In this document: positions 1 through 9,597 of the stretch, piece after piece
How the letters are laid out: every line of letters starts with the position of its first letter
Numbering within the stretch: position 1 is the first letter of the stretch
Source: JAADEM01 sp965371855
GTDB taxonomy: Bacteria; Bacteroidota; Bacteroidia; Bacteroidales; Marinilabiliaceae
Direction: 5' to 3'
Length of the DNA stretch: 60,359 nucleotides
Assembly (NCBI GenBank): GCA_965371855.1
Contig: CBDUZZ010000024.1
Span: 1 to 60,359 of the forward strand
Notes under the pieces: generated by a model
Databases searched by the model: none
What the model saw: only the letters and a program-made list of their open reading frames with translations
Told to the model about the DNA's origin: nothing
Made by a program: the position numbers and the translations under genes

Positions 1-34
1 TCTTGCAAAGATAAACTAATTTACCCGAATTACT

Positions 35-1600
35 ATGCTTTACTTGACACTAGTAGACAAAGAAGAAACAATAAACGTAAACAACATACTAAACAGACAC
101 TACCAAAACCAAATACACGCAACAAGCGGAACAGGAGCAAACATAAACATAAAAGACATACAAGGAAACACGATAACAACAGGAACAACAGAAGAAATAA
201 TCACATTCAAAGCAAGAACAGAACAAGAAAAAATAATAAGAGAAATAAACAAAGAATTATACGACACATACAAAAACACCATCACAATACTACCAGGACT
301 AACACAAAAAACAATAGGACTAATAGGACAATACACGACAAGAATAAACAACGTCATAGCACTAACAAACATCACATGGCAAAAAATGCCAACAGAACAA
401 ACAATAATACAAGGAAACGACATCACAGAAATATACCAAGAACTACAACAAGACACAGAAAGCGTAAGAGCAATACTAGAACTAGAAGGATACAAAAACG
501 ACACAATAAAATTCGAAAACATAGGAGTAGGAACAACAGAAAAAACAGCGAATCAAATAGAAGAACCAAATAATTACAATATAAACATCAGCGGAAAAGC
601 AATAAACGGACCTGCAACACAAAGAATAACAAACAGAAACCAAGCAATAACACTCGAAAACGCGGGCGGAGAAAAATTCAACTTAGACCTAGACATAAAC
701 GGAGAATTCAACGGAAACATAAACGTAACAGACACAACAGAACTCATAAAAATATACACAAACTCAACAACACTACCAGAATACAGCAAAACATTCAGCA
801 TAGTAAAACACAACGAAGAATACCCAATAAACAGAGGACTAGGAAACGACTACAGCACATGCGACTGGGTAAACCCAGCAGACACAACAGTAAACATACA
901 AGCAAACCTACTAAACGACGACAACCTAAGAATAAGCATAGTAGAAAAAGAACTAGCAGAAAGCGAAAACATACACTTCGCAATGAAAAACGGATCAGCA
1001 AAATACGAACCAACAGAACCACTAGAATACTACACATACACAAAAGACATAGGAACAGGACAACCAATAACAACAGAACAACAACAGATGTATGAAGAAC
1101 AAATGACAAAAGCAATAGCATACGCAAACCTACCAGAAACAGGAGCACAAATACCAACAACACAAACAACAAGCGATGAATTACCAAGCACAGTTTATGC
1201 AAAAACAACAATCTGGCAATGGAACGGACAAGGAAACTGGAATGGAATAAGCCAAGGAAGTGAAATAGGATATATCATAGGAAGCGATGCACAAACAGAT
1301 GCAGTTACAACAACACAATCAACTTTAAACGAAATAATGAGCAGATACTTCAGCCCAGGAGCAGGAGGAATAGAAGAATACTATTGTTTCACATGGAACA
1401 ATGACTCAACAGAAATCACTGGAACAACAGATGAAGGTAAACTCCAAATAAATATGTCAGAGAACTGGGAGCCACTCAGTGGAAAAACAACTGTAACAGC
1501 ATTTAATGTATTAACCAAAGAAGCACTAGATAACAAAGATTATCTTACTGCACAAATAGCAGAATCAATACATCTCCACTCATCAAGAAGAGGATTATAA
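35..1600 (+). CDS. hypothetical protein, Thr/Asn-rich, anomalous composition
   Basis: I do not recognise this 521-residue protein. It is rich in Thr, Asn, Ile, Gln and Glu, has no clear signal peptide or membrane segment, and shows no motif I can name. Start: the ATG follows an in-frame TAA at 17-19, with no Shine-Dalgarno sequence. The base use is very odd. Over roughly the first 1100 bases the coding strand has only about one T in ten (6 of 60 in 61-120), and codons end almost only in A or C (ATA, ACA, AGA, GGA, CTA, AAC, GAC). From about base 1150 onward ordinary T-ending codons appear. No other gene here looks like this. Possible origins are transfer from a virus or an archaeon, or a joined foreign contig. 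The long frame with a sensible amino-acid mix argues for a real gene. Confidence 0.5.
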   Translation: MLYLTLVDKEETINVNNILNRHYQNQIHATSGTGANINIKDIQGNTITTGTTEEIITFKARTEQEKIIREINKELYDTYKNTITILPGLTQKTIGLIGQYTTRINNVIALTNITWQKMPTEQTIIQGNDITEIYQELQQDTESVRAILELEGYKNDTIKFENIGVGTTEKTANQIEEPNNYNINISGKAINGPATQRITNRNQAITLENAGGEKFNLDLDINGEFNGNINVTDTTELIKIYTNSTTLPEYSKTFSIVKHNEEYPINRGLGNDYSTCDWVNPADTTVNIQANLLNDDNLRISIVEKELAESENIHFAMKNGSAKYEPTEPLEYYTYTKDIGTGQPITTEQQQMYEEQMTKAIAYANLPETGAQIPTTQTTSDELPSTVYAKTTIWQWNGQGNWNGISQGSEIGYIIGSDAQTDAVTTTQSTLNEIMSRYFSPGAGGIEEYYCFTWNNDSTEITGTTDEGKLQINMSENWEPLSGKTTVTAFNVLTKEALDNKDYLTAQIAESIHLHSSRRGL

Positions 1601-1647
1601 TCTTTTCATTTACTAACGAGTGTCTGCAAGAGAACATAACACGGATC

Positions 1648-1787
1648 GTCATTGCGAGGACGATAGGACGAAGCCCGCCTGACCACTATTGAAAAACATT
1701 AAAGTCGGGCAGGCAATCTATTGATATTCAATAGAGATTGCCTGCCTGCTGCAGGCAGGCTTCACTCGTACCTCGTTCGCAATGACG
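1648..1787. repeat. REP-like palindromic intergenic repeat
   Basis: An outer imperfect inverted repeat (CGTCATTGCGAGG at the left, CCTCGTTCGCAATGACG at the right) encloses a hairpin with arms at 1709-1724 and 1728-1745 (left arm GCAGGCAATCTATTGA) and a second short palindrome around CCTGCTGCAGG at 1745-1756. I recognise the CGTCATTGCGAG end from dispersed intergenic repeats common in Bacteroidota and some other bacteria. It contains no ORF and lies directly against the left end of the insertion sequence. Confidence 0.7.
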
Positions 1788-1800
1788 CAAACCTCTAACC

Positions 1801-4149
1801 TCAGAACAACTGACCTAAGCGGATTTAAGATGATACCAATTTATATGATAATGTAAGATTTGAGCCGGGGAATTTCGTTTCAGTATTATTCATTTCCATA
1901 CATAGTTTTTCTATAACCGCATCGTCTTTCCAATGAGCTAACCTATGTATTTCAACAACTAATTTTTGATTTTTATTATCCACGATCAGGTTTGCATCTG
2001 TTTTATATATTTGCTTTAGCAAGAGCCTGGATTCGTCTTTATGGGACATATGTTCTTTTATAATATTTGACAATGCTGTTTCGGCTCTATATGCTATCAG
2101 TTTAACAGTGTCCAAGAAGTGTTTGCGTTGATTTATAACATTATCAAATTTTTCATTTTCAGGAAGTTCTGAATAGATTATTTTTTTGGGGACAGATTTT
2201 TTTTGTGACTTGATTTGTTCTATTTCCTTTTCTTTTTCTTCTATATCACCTTTTAGCTCTTGCTTTTTAAATAGGTACTTTTCCATTGCTTTCTCATTAA
2301 TGGACTCGGCTTGTAATGTAAGTGTTGCAAATTTTGCTTTTACCCTGTTTAATTTTGATGTTATTTTTTTTCTTGCATTTTCAAGCGTACGGTATTGTGG
2401 GTTTACAAGTAATGTTGTGTCGGTAATCCGTTCTTTAAAATAACTCACAAGTATGTCAATACCAAACTCATGCATCATATATTTAAAGAAGTTTTCCTGA
2501 GACCACCTGGCAAACATATACAAGCCAATCATTATTATTGATAGTGTGTAGTTTGTTGTTATAATAGATGTTTGATGTCCGGATTTTGATTTGTTGCGTA
2601 TCTCCCTTGCCCATATTTTTTTCTTGCTTCCTTTGTTTTGCAGCAAAACTCCACGTTCGGCCAGTTCAATAGTTTTTTCTGTTCCAAAAGGTAACGTTCC
2701 GGTATACTCAGAAAACTCTGTATCATCCCATTGATCAGTTACATTCTTTTTATATGTGGCTATGGATATTCGTTCTTGCCATAAATCACAGAAAAAATCA
2801 GGGCTATATCCCTCTCTATCAAAAACAAGCATATATCTGCTTTTGTATTTATCTTCCAGCAATTCGTCCTTGCTTGGTTGATTGGGAACATCGCTATTGA
2901 ATTTATCCAATAACTTTTCTTTTATTGTTTGTATCAAACCGTTGCTGATGGTTTTGTTTATAACAAAAAATGGTTGTCCAAGAACATCATTTACCCAATA
3001 ATCTGTTGTGCCGCTTAAACATAACCGCATCCTGCTAACAAATCGTTTTGGGGGAGATGTCTGTTTTCCATAATATAATTTGATATGCCCATCAATGTAT
3101 AGTACGGCACTTAGTTCAGGGCTGTCTTCCATCCAGTCTTTGCTAAGTGCCATGCTCCACTTATCAATATTTGCTTTTTCACAAAACTGCGATATGCGCA
3201 TCCTTAATGTTTTTACTTCTGGGATTCTGTCAAGCCCTATTATTTTGCCCAACTCTCCTGATGGTAAGCTCTCTACTCCTGATAGCGTTTTTAATCTTAA
3301 TAAGGACAATATGGCTAATGACAGAAAAATGCTACTTGTTGGATAATAAACTTTTTCAAGGTTAAATTCATTTTCGTACCTCAATAAACCTTGTGATACC
3401 AGTGATGGTAAAGCTAAAAGGACACCAGCGTGCTGTAAATCTGTTTGGTTATTGAATTTTATTGGACAACTTGACCCTGTTTGTATAGTTAATACTCTTT
3501 CATTGTATTGCCGCAAGCTTTACCCATTGTCTGGTTATCATCAATAACACTACGCTGGCTTTTTGTAGTGTCCAGTTGGTGATCTTTGGTTTTGGAAGGG
3601 ATAATGACACGACCTGCTTTTATTGCTTTTATTACTGTGTCCTTTTTTAGTTCCAATAGTTCACATACGGTACCAATATCTTTTCCTAATTCCAAGTAGG
3701 AATGTAGTGTTGATAAGACTTCTTCTGTTAATACCCGAGGTTTGCGTTGTTGCTTCGATAAAAAAAAGACTCAGCTCCTTCTTCTCTATACTTCTTGACC
3801 CAACGCTTTACGCTGATGGAACTGACATCAAATGCTTTAACAATCTCAATTTGCTTTACATTGCCATTAACTACAAGTTGACTTGTAAATAATCTGAAAC
3901 TTGAATAATCATTTTCAGGATGTTGAAAAACAGGCATAGCTCCATTGAAATAATATACTATACCGTTTTTCTTTTGAAAACCGATATAATTGTTGATTAA
4001 TTCAATATCTTCTGGAAAAAACGGTAATCGTGTTTGTGGCATTGAAGTATCATTTTTAAATCCGACAACAAAAATAGCAATAATCCATTAAACACATAAC
4101 AATCAAGTGATTGTTAAAATTATTTATTTCCTTAGGTCAGTTGTTCTGA
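1801..4149 (-). mobile_element. insertion sequence with 19-bp perfect terminal inverted repeats
   Basis: The element is bounded by TCAGAACAACTGACCTAAG at 1801-1819 and its exact reverse complement at 4131-4149. It carries one leftward DDE-type transposase gene, now in three frames. The flanking bases (left ...CTCTAACC, right AATTTAAAG...) show no target-site duplication. I recognise the transposase type, a large single-ORF enzyme with an N-terminal helix-turn-helix, but I do not assign an IS family. Lack of a duplication suggests recombination between copies, end decay, or an assembly join. Confidence 0.85.
1825..4042 (-). pseudogene. DDE transposase, split by two frameshifts
   Basis: Three leftward reading frames give one transposase in order. 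4042-3728 encodes the N-terminus with a helix-turn-helix (QIEIVKAFDVSSISVKRW). 3695-3489 encodes the following linker and second DNA-binding segment. 3516-1825 encodes the catalytic part with candidate acidic residues in LYIDGH, VFDREG and RWSQENFF, followed by a coiled coil. The first break is at a run of eight T (coding strand) at 3760-3767. One extra T would restore SFFLSKQQRKPRVLTEEVLS. The second is near 3505, where one base is missing between GNT and NERV. The first site could be a programmed slip, but two breaks make decay or sequencing error more likely. It fills the insertion sequence almost entirely. Confidence 0.8.
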
Positions 4150-4160
4150 AATTTAAAGAT

Positions 4161-4198
4161 AGTGAGCGGGTGACTTCGAGTCACCCGCTCACTTTTTT
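4161..4198 (+). terminator. strong hairpin terminator downstream of uvrC
   Basis: A 14-bp perfect stem (AGTGAGCGGGTGAC at 4161-4174, complement at 4180-4193) has a five-base loop and a T-run on the plus strand. An A-run precedes it as seen by leftward transcripts, so it may act in both directions and end the long leftward uvrC block. Confidence 0.75.
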
Positions 4199-4263
4199 CA
4201 AGATTGCTTGGTTTGCATTTATTTTATACTTTAATTCAACTAGGCTATCCATCTGATTTTCTA

Positions 4264-6081
4264 TTAGTTATCCCTTATTTTATTGCTTTTTAAGCCCAAA
4301 TAAATTAAGTCCCCTTTACTCTTGCCTAACAACGCTGTCAATTGTTCTCTTGTAGCCTCCTTTATTTTGTTAAGTGAGCCAAATTCTGCTAATAAAACCT
4401 GAATTGTCTTCTCTCCCACTCCTCGAATATTTTCCAGCTCTGATTTTATAAAATTTGCTGACCGCTTATTCCGATGAAAAGTTATTCCGAATCGGTGTGC
4501 TTCATTTCTCAAGTGCTGAATAATTTTTAATGATTCCGTATTTTTGTCAAGATATAACGGAACAGGATCACCCGGATAAAAAAGTTCTTCCAGCCTTTTT
4601 GCAATTCCGATAACAGCAATTTCATTTTCCAGATTTAATTTTCGTAATGAGTTCATTGCAGCTCCCAGCTGTCCCTTACCACCGTCAACAATTATCAGTT
4701 GTGGTAACGACTGTTTTTCTTCAAGTAATCGTTTGTAACGTCTGTAAATCACCTCCTCCATGGAGGCAAAATCATTTGCTCCTTCAACCGTTTTAATGTT
4801 AAAATGACGGTAATCTTTTTTATATGGTTTGGCATTTCTAAAAACAACACAAGCCGCAACCGGATAGTGTCCCTGAATGTTTGAATTATCGAAACACTCT
4901 ATATGAACCGGCAATTCCTTAAGCCTCAGGTCTTCTTTCATTGTTGATAAAATACGATGATCGCGTGTCTGCTTTTTGGAATTTGCCAGTTGCTTCAACT
5001 TCTCCAGCCGATAGTATTTTACGTTTCTTTCCGATAGATCTAACAGCTTTTTTTTATCTCCTATTTTTGGTATTACAAAATCTGATTCGCTAAAACTAAT
5101 CATTGGAATAAACGGTACAAGAATCTCTTTAGCAAGTTTTTTTGAACGATTTTTTATTTCAGAAACAGCCATCTGCAGTATCTCTTCCTTTGATTCGTTA
5201 AGCTTTCGGCGAAACTCCATAGTATGAGACTGAATAATTGAACCATTAACTACTTTCAAATAATTAACATATCCGGCACTCTCATCCTCTATAAACGAAA
5301 AGACATCAACATCGTTCATTTTCGGATTTACGATAGTCGATTTAGATTGGTAGCTTGATAGGTTATCCAATCTTTTTTTAATCTCTTCTGCCTTTTCGAA
5401 TTCAAGATTTGATGAGTAGGTTATCATCAATTCTTTAAGGTATTTTATTACACTTGATATATTTCCTTTAAGTATTTCTTTAATCTGTTGAATATCTTTT
5501 GCATAATTCTCTTCATCGTAAGCTCCGATACAAGGAGCCTTGCAATTACCTAAATGATATTCAAGACAAACTTTATACTTCTTCTTCTCGGTGTTTTCCC
5601 TGGAAAGATTGTAACTGCAAGTACGCAAAGGGTACAGATGCCTGAACAGATCCAAAAGAGTACGAACCATGCCCACAGATGTGTATGGCCCAAAATAGAG
5701 GCTGCCGTCACGCACGATATGCCTAGTTTGAAAAACTCGTGGAAAAGGTTCGTTTTTTATAACAATCCACGGAAAAGATTTGTCATCTTTTAAAAGAATA
5801 TTGTATCTCGGTTGATACTTTTTAATCAGATTATTTTCCAACAACAAAGCATCCTCTTCAGTTTCAACAACGATATGTTTTATGTCAGAGATCTTTTTAA
5901 CCAAAACTCTTGTTTTCCCACTTTGCTGATTTTTATTAAAATATGAAGAAACCCTTTTCTTTAAATTCTTCGCCTTACCAACATAAATCACTTTTTCATT
6001 TTCATTATGAAAAAGATATACGCCAGGATTGTCAGGTAAAACGGATATTAAAGATTTAAGATAAGAGTTCGTATTTTGCAT
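4264..6081 (-). CDS. uvrC: UvrABC excinuclease subunit C
   Basis: UvrC makes both incisions beside bulky DNA lesions after UvrA and UvrB have marked them. The 605 residues are full length for the family. The N-terminal GIY-YIG nuclease is seen at about 18-50 (PGVYLFHN, VIYVGKAKNLKKRV). A Cys cluster follows at about 150-190. The UvrB-binding UVR helix pair is near 205-240 (NLEFEKAEEIKKRL). The RNase H-like 5' nuclease carries ECFDNSNIQGHYPVA and IIVDGGKGQLGAA with its acidic residues. A helix-hairpin-helix lies at the end (IRGVGEKTIQVLLAEFGS). It starts three bases after the stop of the adenine deaminase gene, so the two are surely cotranscribed. Confidence 0.98.
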   Translation of the reverse strand: MQNTNSYLKSLISVLPDNPGVYLFHNENEKVIYVGKAKNLKKRVSSYFNKNQQSGKTRVLVKKISDIKHIVVETEEDALLLENNLIKKYQPRYNILLKDDKSFPWIVIKNEPFPRVFQTRHIVRDGSLYFGPYTSVGMVRTLLDLFRHLYPLRTCSYNLSRENTEKKKYKVCLEYHLGNCKAPCIGAYDEENYAKDIQQIKEILKGNISSVIKYLKELMITYSSNLEFEKAEEIKKRLDNLSSYQSKSTIVNPKMNDVDVFSFIEDESAGYVNYLKVVNGSIIQSHTMEFRRKLNESKEEILQMAVSEIKNRSKKLAKEILVPFIPMISFSESDFVIPKIGDKKKLLDLSERNVKYYRLEKLKQLANSKKQTRDHRILSTMKEDLRLKELPVHIECFDNSNIQGHYPVAACVVFRNAKPYKKDYRHFNIKTVEGANDFASMEEVIYRRYKRLLEEKQSLPQLIIVDGGKGQLGAAMNSLRKLNLENEIAVIGIAKRLEELFYPGDPVPLYLDKNTESLKIIQHLRNEAHRFGITFHRNKRSANFIKSELENIRGVGEKTIQVLLAEFGSLNKIKEATREQLTALLGKSKGDLIYLGLKSNKIRDN

Positions 6082-6084
6082 CTA

Positions 6085-7206
6085 TCAGCTTTTAGCTTTA
6101 GAAAAAAGAGAAATAAAATTAATTGAAGTATCCCTGCTTTTTGAAAAAACTTTTATATCATCAATCCCGATATTAGAAGCATTAAAATTATTCAATGGAA
6201 TCTCAATTTGCGATTTGACTTTGCTTATACCATTTTCAAATACAACTTCCCCATTTATATATGTACTAACAACATCAAAATCCTCAAGATTTTTCACACA
6301 AATAAAGTCAGCATAATCACCTTTTCGTAATAATCCAACCGGCAAATCATAATGGAAAACCGGATTTACAGAAGCAACAGTTATAAGATCAAAAATAGAA
6401 TATCCCTTTTTTAAGCCTCTTTTTATCAGTTTATCTATATGTCCTGTTTTAAGCAGTTCATCCGCATGGCTGTCATCTGTACACAACATCACATTGTTTG
6501 TGTGAGTATCGATTAGGGACGAAAGCGCTTCAAAATTTTTGGCTGCACTACCCTCTCTAATCATTATCTTCATCCCAAGCTCAATTTTCTCCAATGCTTC
6601 ATCAAGTGTACTACATTCATGATCCGGTTCTATTCCGGCATCTATATATTTTTTCAGATTATTATTACTTAAACCAAGTGCATGCCCATCAATCCTCTTT
6701 CCTAATTTCCTGGCAATTTCAATCTTTTTCAACACTTCTACTTCCCCATTTATAACACCAGGGAAATTCATTATTTCAGAAAGAAGAATGCAACCATTGC
6801 TAAGTAGATACTCAACATCATTATGATCCAACACTGCACCGCTAGTTTCAAAACCGGTGGCAGGAACACACGAAGGAGCACCAAAAAATATTTTCACCGG
6901 GGTTTTTGCTGCATTTTTCATCATAAATTCCACTCCACTCACTCCATGAACATTTGCTATTTCATGCGGATCGGAAACGACAGAAATTGTTCCACGTGGA
7001 ACAATTATTTTTGAAAACTCAGTAGTAATGAGCATTGAACTTTCAATATGAACATGAGAATCGATCAAACCAGGTAAAATATAAACATCTTCAACATCAA
7101 TATTTTCGGTAATATCTACAATTTTCCCATCTACAATTTGAATATTGCCTTTAAATATTCTCCTGTTAAAAACATCAACTATTTTTCCGGGAATATTCTT
7201 TTTCAT
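6085..7206 (-). CDS. ade: adenine deaminase, lacking the C-terminal domain
   Basis: The enzyme hydrolyses adenine to hypoxanthine and ammonia in purine salvage. The amidohydrolase barrel is clear: LPGLIDSHVHIESSM (metal ligands), VSDPHEIANVHG, SEIMNFPGVI, DGHALGL and CTDDSHADELL. At 373 residues it is far shorter than the roughly 540-600 usual for this family. Homology runs to about residue 345 (FNASNIGIDDIKVF) and then the frame stops, three bases before uvrC. The final domain of about 170 residues is therefore missing. All barrel ligands remain, so it may be a trimmed active form or a decaying gene. A parS-like palindrome lies inside the coding sequence at 6985-7006. Confidence 0.85.
   Translation of the reverse strand: MKKNIPGKIVDVFNRRIFKGNIQIVDGKIVDITENIDVEDVYILPGLIDSHVHIESSMLITTEFSKIIVPRGTISVVSDPHEIANVHGVSGVEFMMKNAAKTPVKIFFGAPSCVPATGFETSGAVLDHNDVEYLLSNGCILLSEIMNFPGVINGEVEVLKKIEIARKLGKRIDGHALGLSNNNLKKYIDAGIEPDHECSTLDEALEKIELGMKIMIREGSAAKNFEALSSLIDTHTNNVMLCTDDSHADELLKTGHIDKLIKRGLKKGYSIFDLITVASVNPVFHYDLPVGLLRKGDYADFICVKNLEDFDVVSTYINGEVVFENGISKVKSQIEIPLNNFNASNIGIDDIKVFSKSRDTSINFISLFSKAKS
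6985..7006. promoter_or_regulatory. parS-like centromere site inside ade
   Basis: A 22-bp perfect palindrome whose 16-bp core is TGTTCCACGTGGAACA, the sequence of chromosomal parS sites bound by ParB (the Pseudomonas type; the B. subtilis consensus differs by one base per half). It sits in the coding sequence of ade, as parS sites often do. A second copy lies 256 bases away beside mnmG. Confidence 0.8.
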
Positions 7207-7234
7207 AAAGCCAACAAATTTAATGAGAATCTAA

Positions 7235-7268
7235 AAGATAAATTGTTCCACGTGGAACAATTTATCTT
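7235..7268. promoter_or_regulatory. parS-like site overlapping the mnmG stop codon
   Basis: A 34-bp perfect palindrome centred on the same 16-bp core TGTTCCACGTGGAACA. It spans the mnmG stop codon at 7262-7264 and the gap before ade. Besides ParB binding it could form an RNA hairpin in the leftward transcript, but there is no T-run, so termination is doubtful. mnmG (gidA) is classically near the origin, which fits parS. Confidence 0.82.
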
Positions 7269-9139
7269 CCTAAAAGAACCAACAATACATTAATATCGCT
7301 TGGTGACACTCCACTTATCCGGGATGCCTGGCCAATAGTTTCTGGATCAATTTTAGCAAGTTTTTGTCTGCCTTCGGTAGATATTGTTTTTATCTCTGAA
7401 TAATTAAACTTGCCTTGTATGCGAATGTTTTCTAATCTTATGAATTTATCTGCAATCAACCGCTCTCTCTTGATATAGCCAATATACTTAATTTCTATTT
7501 CTACAGAATCTAAAATTTCATAAATCCTTTCTTCAGGTATTCTTGACACAGCCTTTTGTAAGGGTTTATAATTATTTAAAAGATCGACAATATTAACTTG
7601 TGGCCTGTTTATTATATCTCTTAATTTAACACCTTGCTTTAGCGGTGTGGTATTTCTACTAATAAGGAAATCTTTCAATTCATCTTTCTTAACACTGCAA
7701 TTAACCACAAAATCTATAAGATATTCGATGTATTTAATCTTTTCCTGTAGGTGAATATATCTCTCTTCGCTTGCTAAGCCCAACTTAAATCCTTTAGTTG
7801 TTAACCTAATATCGGCATTATCCTGTCGTAATAATATTCTGTATTCAGCTCTTGATGTAAACATACGATAAGGTTCATCAACACCTTTAGTAACAAGATC
7901 GTCAATTAATACTCCAATATATGCTTCATCTCTTTTCAAAATAAATTCAGACAATCCATTAATTTTTGAATAAGCATTAACCCCTGCCATTAATCCTTGA
8001 GCAGCGGCCTCTTCATAACCAGTAGTTCCATTAACCTGTCCTGCAAAATATAAATTTTCAATTATTTTTGTTTCAAGAGTTCGATGAAGCTGTGTTGGAT
8101 CAAAATAATCATATTCAATTGCATACCCTGGACGAAATATTTTTGCATTTTCAAGTCCGGGAATTTTCTTCAATGATTCTATCTGAACATCAAGAGGCAA
8201 AGATGAGCTAAACCCATTCAGATAATATTCAATAGTGTCCTCTCCCTCCGGTTCCAAAAATAACTGATGCTTGTTTTTATCTGCGAAGGTTACAATTTTC
8301 GTTTCTATGCTTGGACAATACCTTGGTCCAATACTTGTAATAGTACCATCGTATAATGGAGATTCTTTCAATCCCTCTCTCAATTTGTCATGAACGTCTT
8401 CATTGGTATAGGTAATAAAACAACTTATTTGTTTTAGTGTCTTATTAGTTCCCGGTAAATAACTGAATTTATAATCTCCTTCGTCCCCTTGTTGTTCCAC
8501 CAGACTAGAAAAATCAACAGATCTGCTGTCAATACGAACCGGCGTTCCTGTTTTCATTCTACCGGTAGCGAAACCTGCTTCGAAAAGCTGTTCAGTAATC
8601 CCATAAGATGAAGGCTCCGAGATTCTGCCACCCTCAAGTTGAACTTTACCAATATGCATTAATCCGTTAAGAAAAGTGCCTGCTGCCAGGATAACAGTTT
8701 TTGATTTAAAAAAAACTCCATTTTTAGTTTTTACACCCTTTACAATTTTATTTTCTAAAACCAATTCCGTTACAACATCTTGCCAGAAAGAAAGATTTTC
8801 AATTTTTTCTAATTCTATTCTCCACTCAGCTGAAAAAACCATCCTGTCACATTGAGACCTGGGACTCCACATGGCAGGTCCTTTCGAACGATTTAACATT
8901 CTAAACTGAATTGAACTCCTGTCTGTAATAATTCCGGAGTAACCACCAAGGGCATCAATCTCCCTAACTATTTGTCCCTTTGCTATACCACCAATTGCAG
9001 GATTACATGACATCTGAGCAAACTTAGACATGTCCATAGAGATGAGTAACACTTCCGAACCCAGATTAGCTGCTGCCGCTGCCGCTTCACAACCGGCATG
9101 GCCACCACCTACGACAATAACATCGTAATCAAAATTCAT
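7262..9139 (-). CDS. mnmG: tRNA uridine-5-carboxymethylaminomethyl modification enzyme, FAD subunit
   Basis: With MnmE it places the carboxymethylaminomethyl group on U34 of tRNAs reading two-fold codon boxes. The 625-residue length is standard. The N-terminal dinucleotide fold is YDVIVVGGGHAGCEAAAAAA, followed by SCNPAIGGIAKGQIVREIDALGG. The family signatures GPRYCPSIETKI and AGQVNGTTGYEEAAAQG are intact, and the C-terminal MnmE-binding helices end in GVSPSDINVLLVLLGR. No mnmE is in the window. It lies within the leftward block between ybeY and the parS-like site. Confidence 0.98.
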   Translation of the reverse strand: MNFDYDVIVVGGGHAGCEAAAAAANLGSEVLLISMDMSKFAQMSCNPAIGGIAKGQIVREIDALGGYSGIITDRSSIQFRMLNRSKGPAMWSPRSQCDRMVFSAEWRIELEKIENLSFWQDVVTELVLENKIVKGVKTKNGVFFKSKTVILAAGTFLNGLMHIGKVQLEGGRISEPSSYGITEQLFEAGFATGRMKTGTPVRIDSRSVDFSSLVEQQGDEGDYKFSYLPGTNKTLKQISCFITYTNEDVHDKLREGLKESPLYDGTITSIGPRYCPSIETKIVTFADKNKHQLFLEPEGEDTIEYYLNGFSSSLPLDVQIESLKKIPGLENAKIFRPGYAIEYDYFDPTQLHRTLETKIIENLYFAGQVNGTTGYEEAAAQGLMAGVNAYSKINGLSEFILKRDEAYIGVLIDDLVTKGVDEPYRMFTSRAEYRILLRQDNADIRLTTKGFKLGLASEERYIHLQEKIKYIEYLIDFVVNCSVKKDELKDFLISRNTTPLKQGVKLRDIINRPQVNIVDLLNNYKPLQKAVSRIPEERIYEILDSVEIEIKYIGYIKRERLIADKFIRLENIRIQGKFNYSEIKTISTEGRQKLAKIDPETIGQASRISGVSPSDINVLLVLLGR

Positions 9140-9175
9140 ACTTATATACTTTTCAGAAAATAATGTGTAAAGTTA

Positions 9176-9595
9176 TTATAAAGTTTGCAATATGGCTAAA
9201 CTTTTTTCCTCTTCTTCTCTAATTATAGAGCAGGTTTCGGGTGTTTTATCATCAAAACCGATTAGATGTAGTATGCCATGAATAATTACACGGTGTAATT
9301 CTTCAAGGAAATCGACTTTATACTGTTTACTATTAGACAAAACAGTATCCAAACTAATTAACAGATCACCTGATATATTTCTATTTTCACAATAATCAAA
9401 AGTGATAATATCAGTATAGAAATCATGTTTAAGAAAATCACGATTTTGTTTTAGAATATATTTATCAGAGCAAAAAATTATAGAAACAGATCCAAGGGAA
9501 TAATCATTATTTTTTATGATTACTAAAATCCATTTTTTTATAAGGTCAATATCTATTGTTGGAAAAACAATGTCTTCAGAAAGAAATTCTATCAC
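9176..9595 (-). CDS. ybeY: endoribonuclease / rRNA maturation factor YbeY
   Basis: A 139-residue metal-dependent RNase that works in 16S rRNA 3'-end maturation and ribosome quality control. The family zinc motif HxxxHxxGxxD is seen as HGILHLIGFDDKTP near residues 110-122, preceded by GDLLISLDTV. Its stop is 36 bases upstream of mnmG, and its start follows the anti-sigma-like gene stop by two bases, so these form one transcript. Confidence 0.95.
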   Translation of the reverse strand: MIEFLSEDIVFPTIDIDLIKKWILVIIKNNDYSLGSVSIIFCSDKYILKQNRDFLKHDFYTDIITFDYCENRNISGDLLISLDTVLSNSKQYKVDFLEELHRVIIHGILHLIGFDDKTPETCSIIREEEEKSLAILQTL

Positions 9596-9597
9596 AA

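Noticed and set aside
100..1211. Long open frames opposite the first ORF (100-522, 574-813, 795-1211, minus strand)
   Set aside because: They are by-products of the T-poor coding strand. The encoded products are Val/Leu/Phe/Ser-rich with no sensible pattern.
4161..4198. Part of the insertion sequence
   Set aside because: The hairpin lies outside the perfect terminal repeat that ends at 4149 and fits a uvrC-end terminator.
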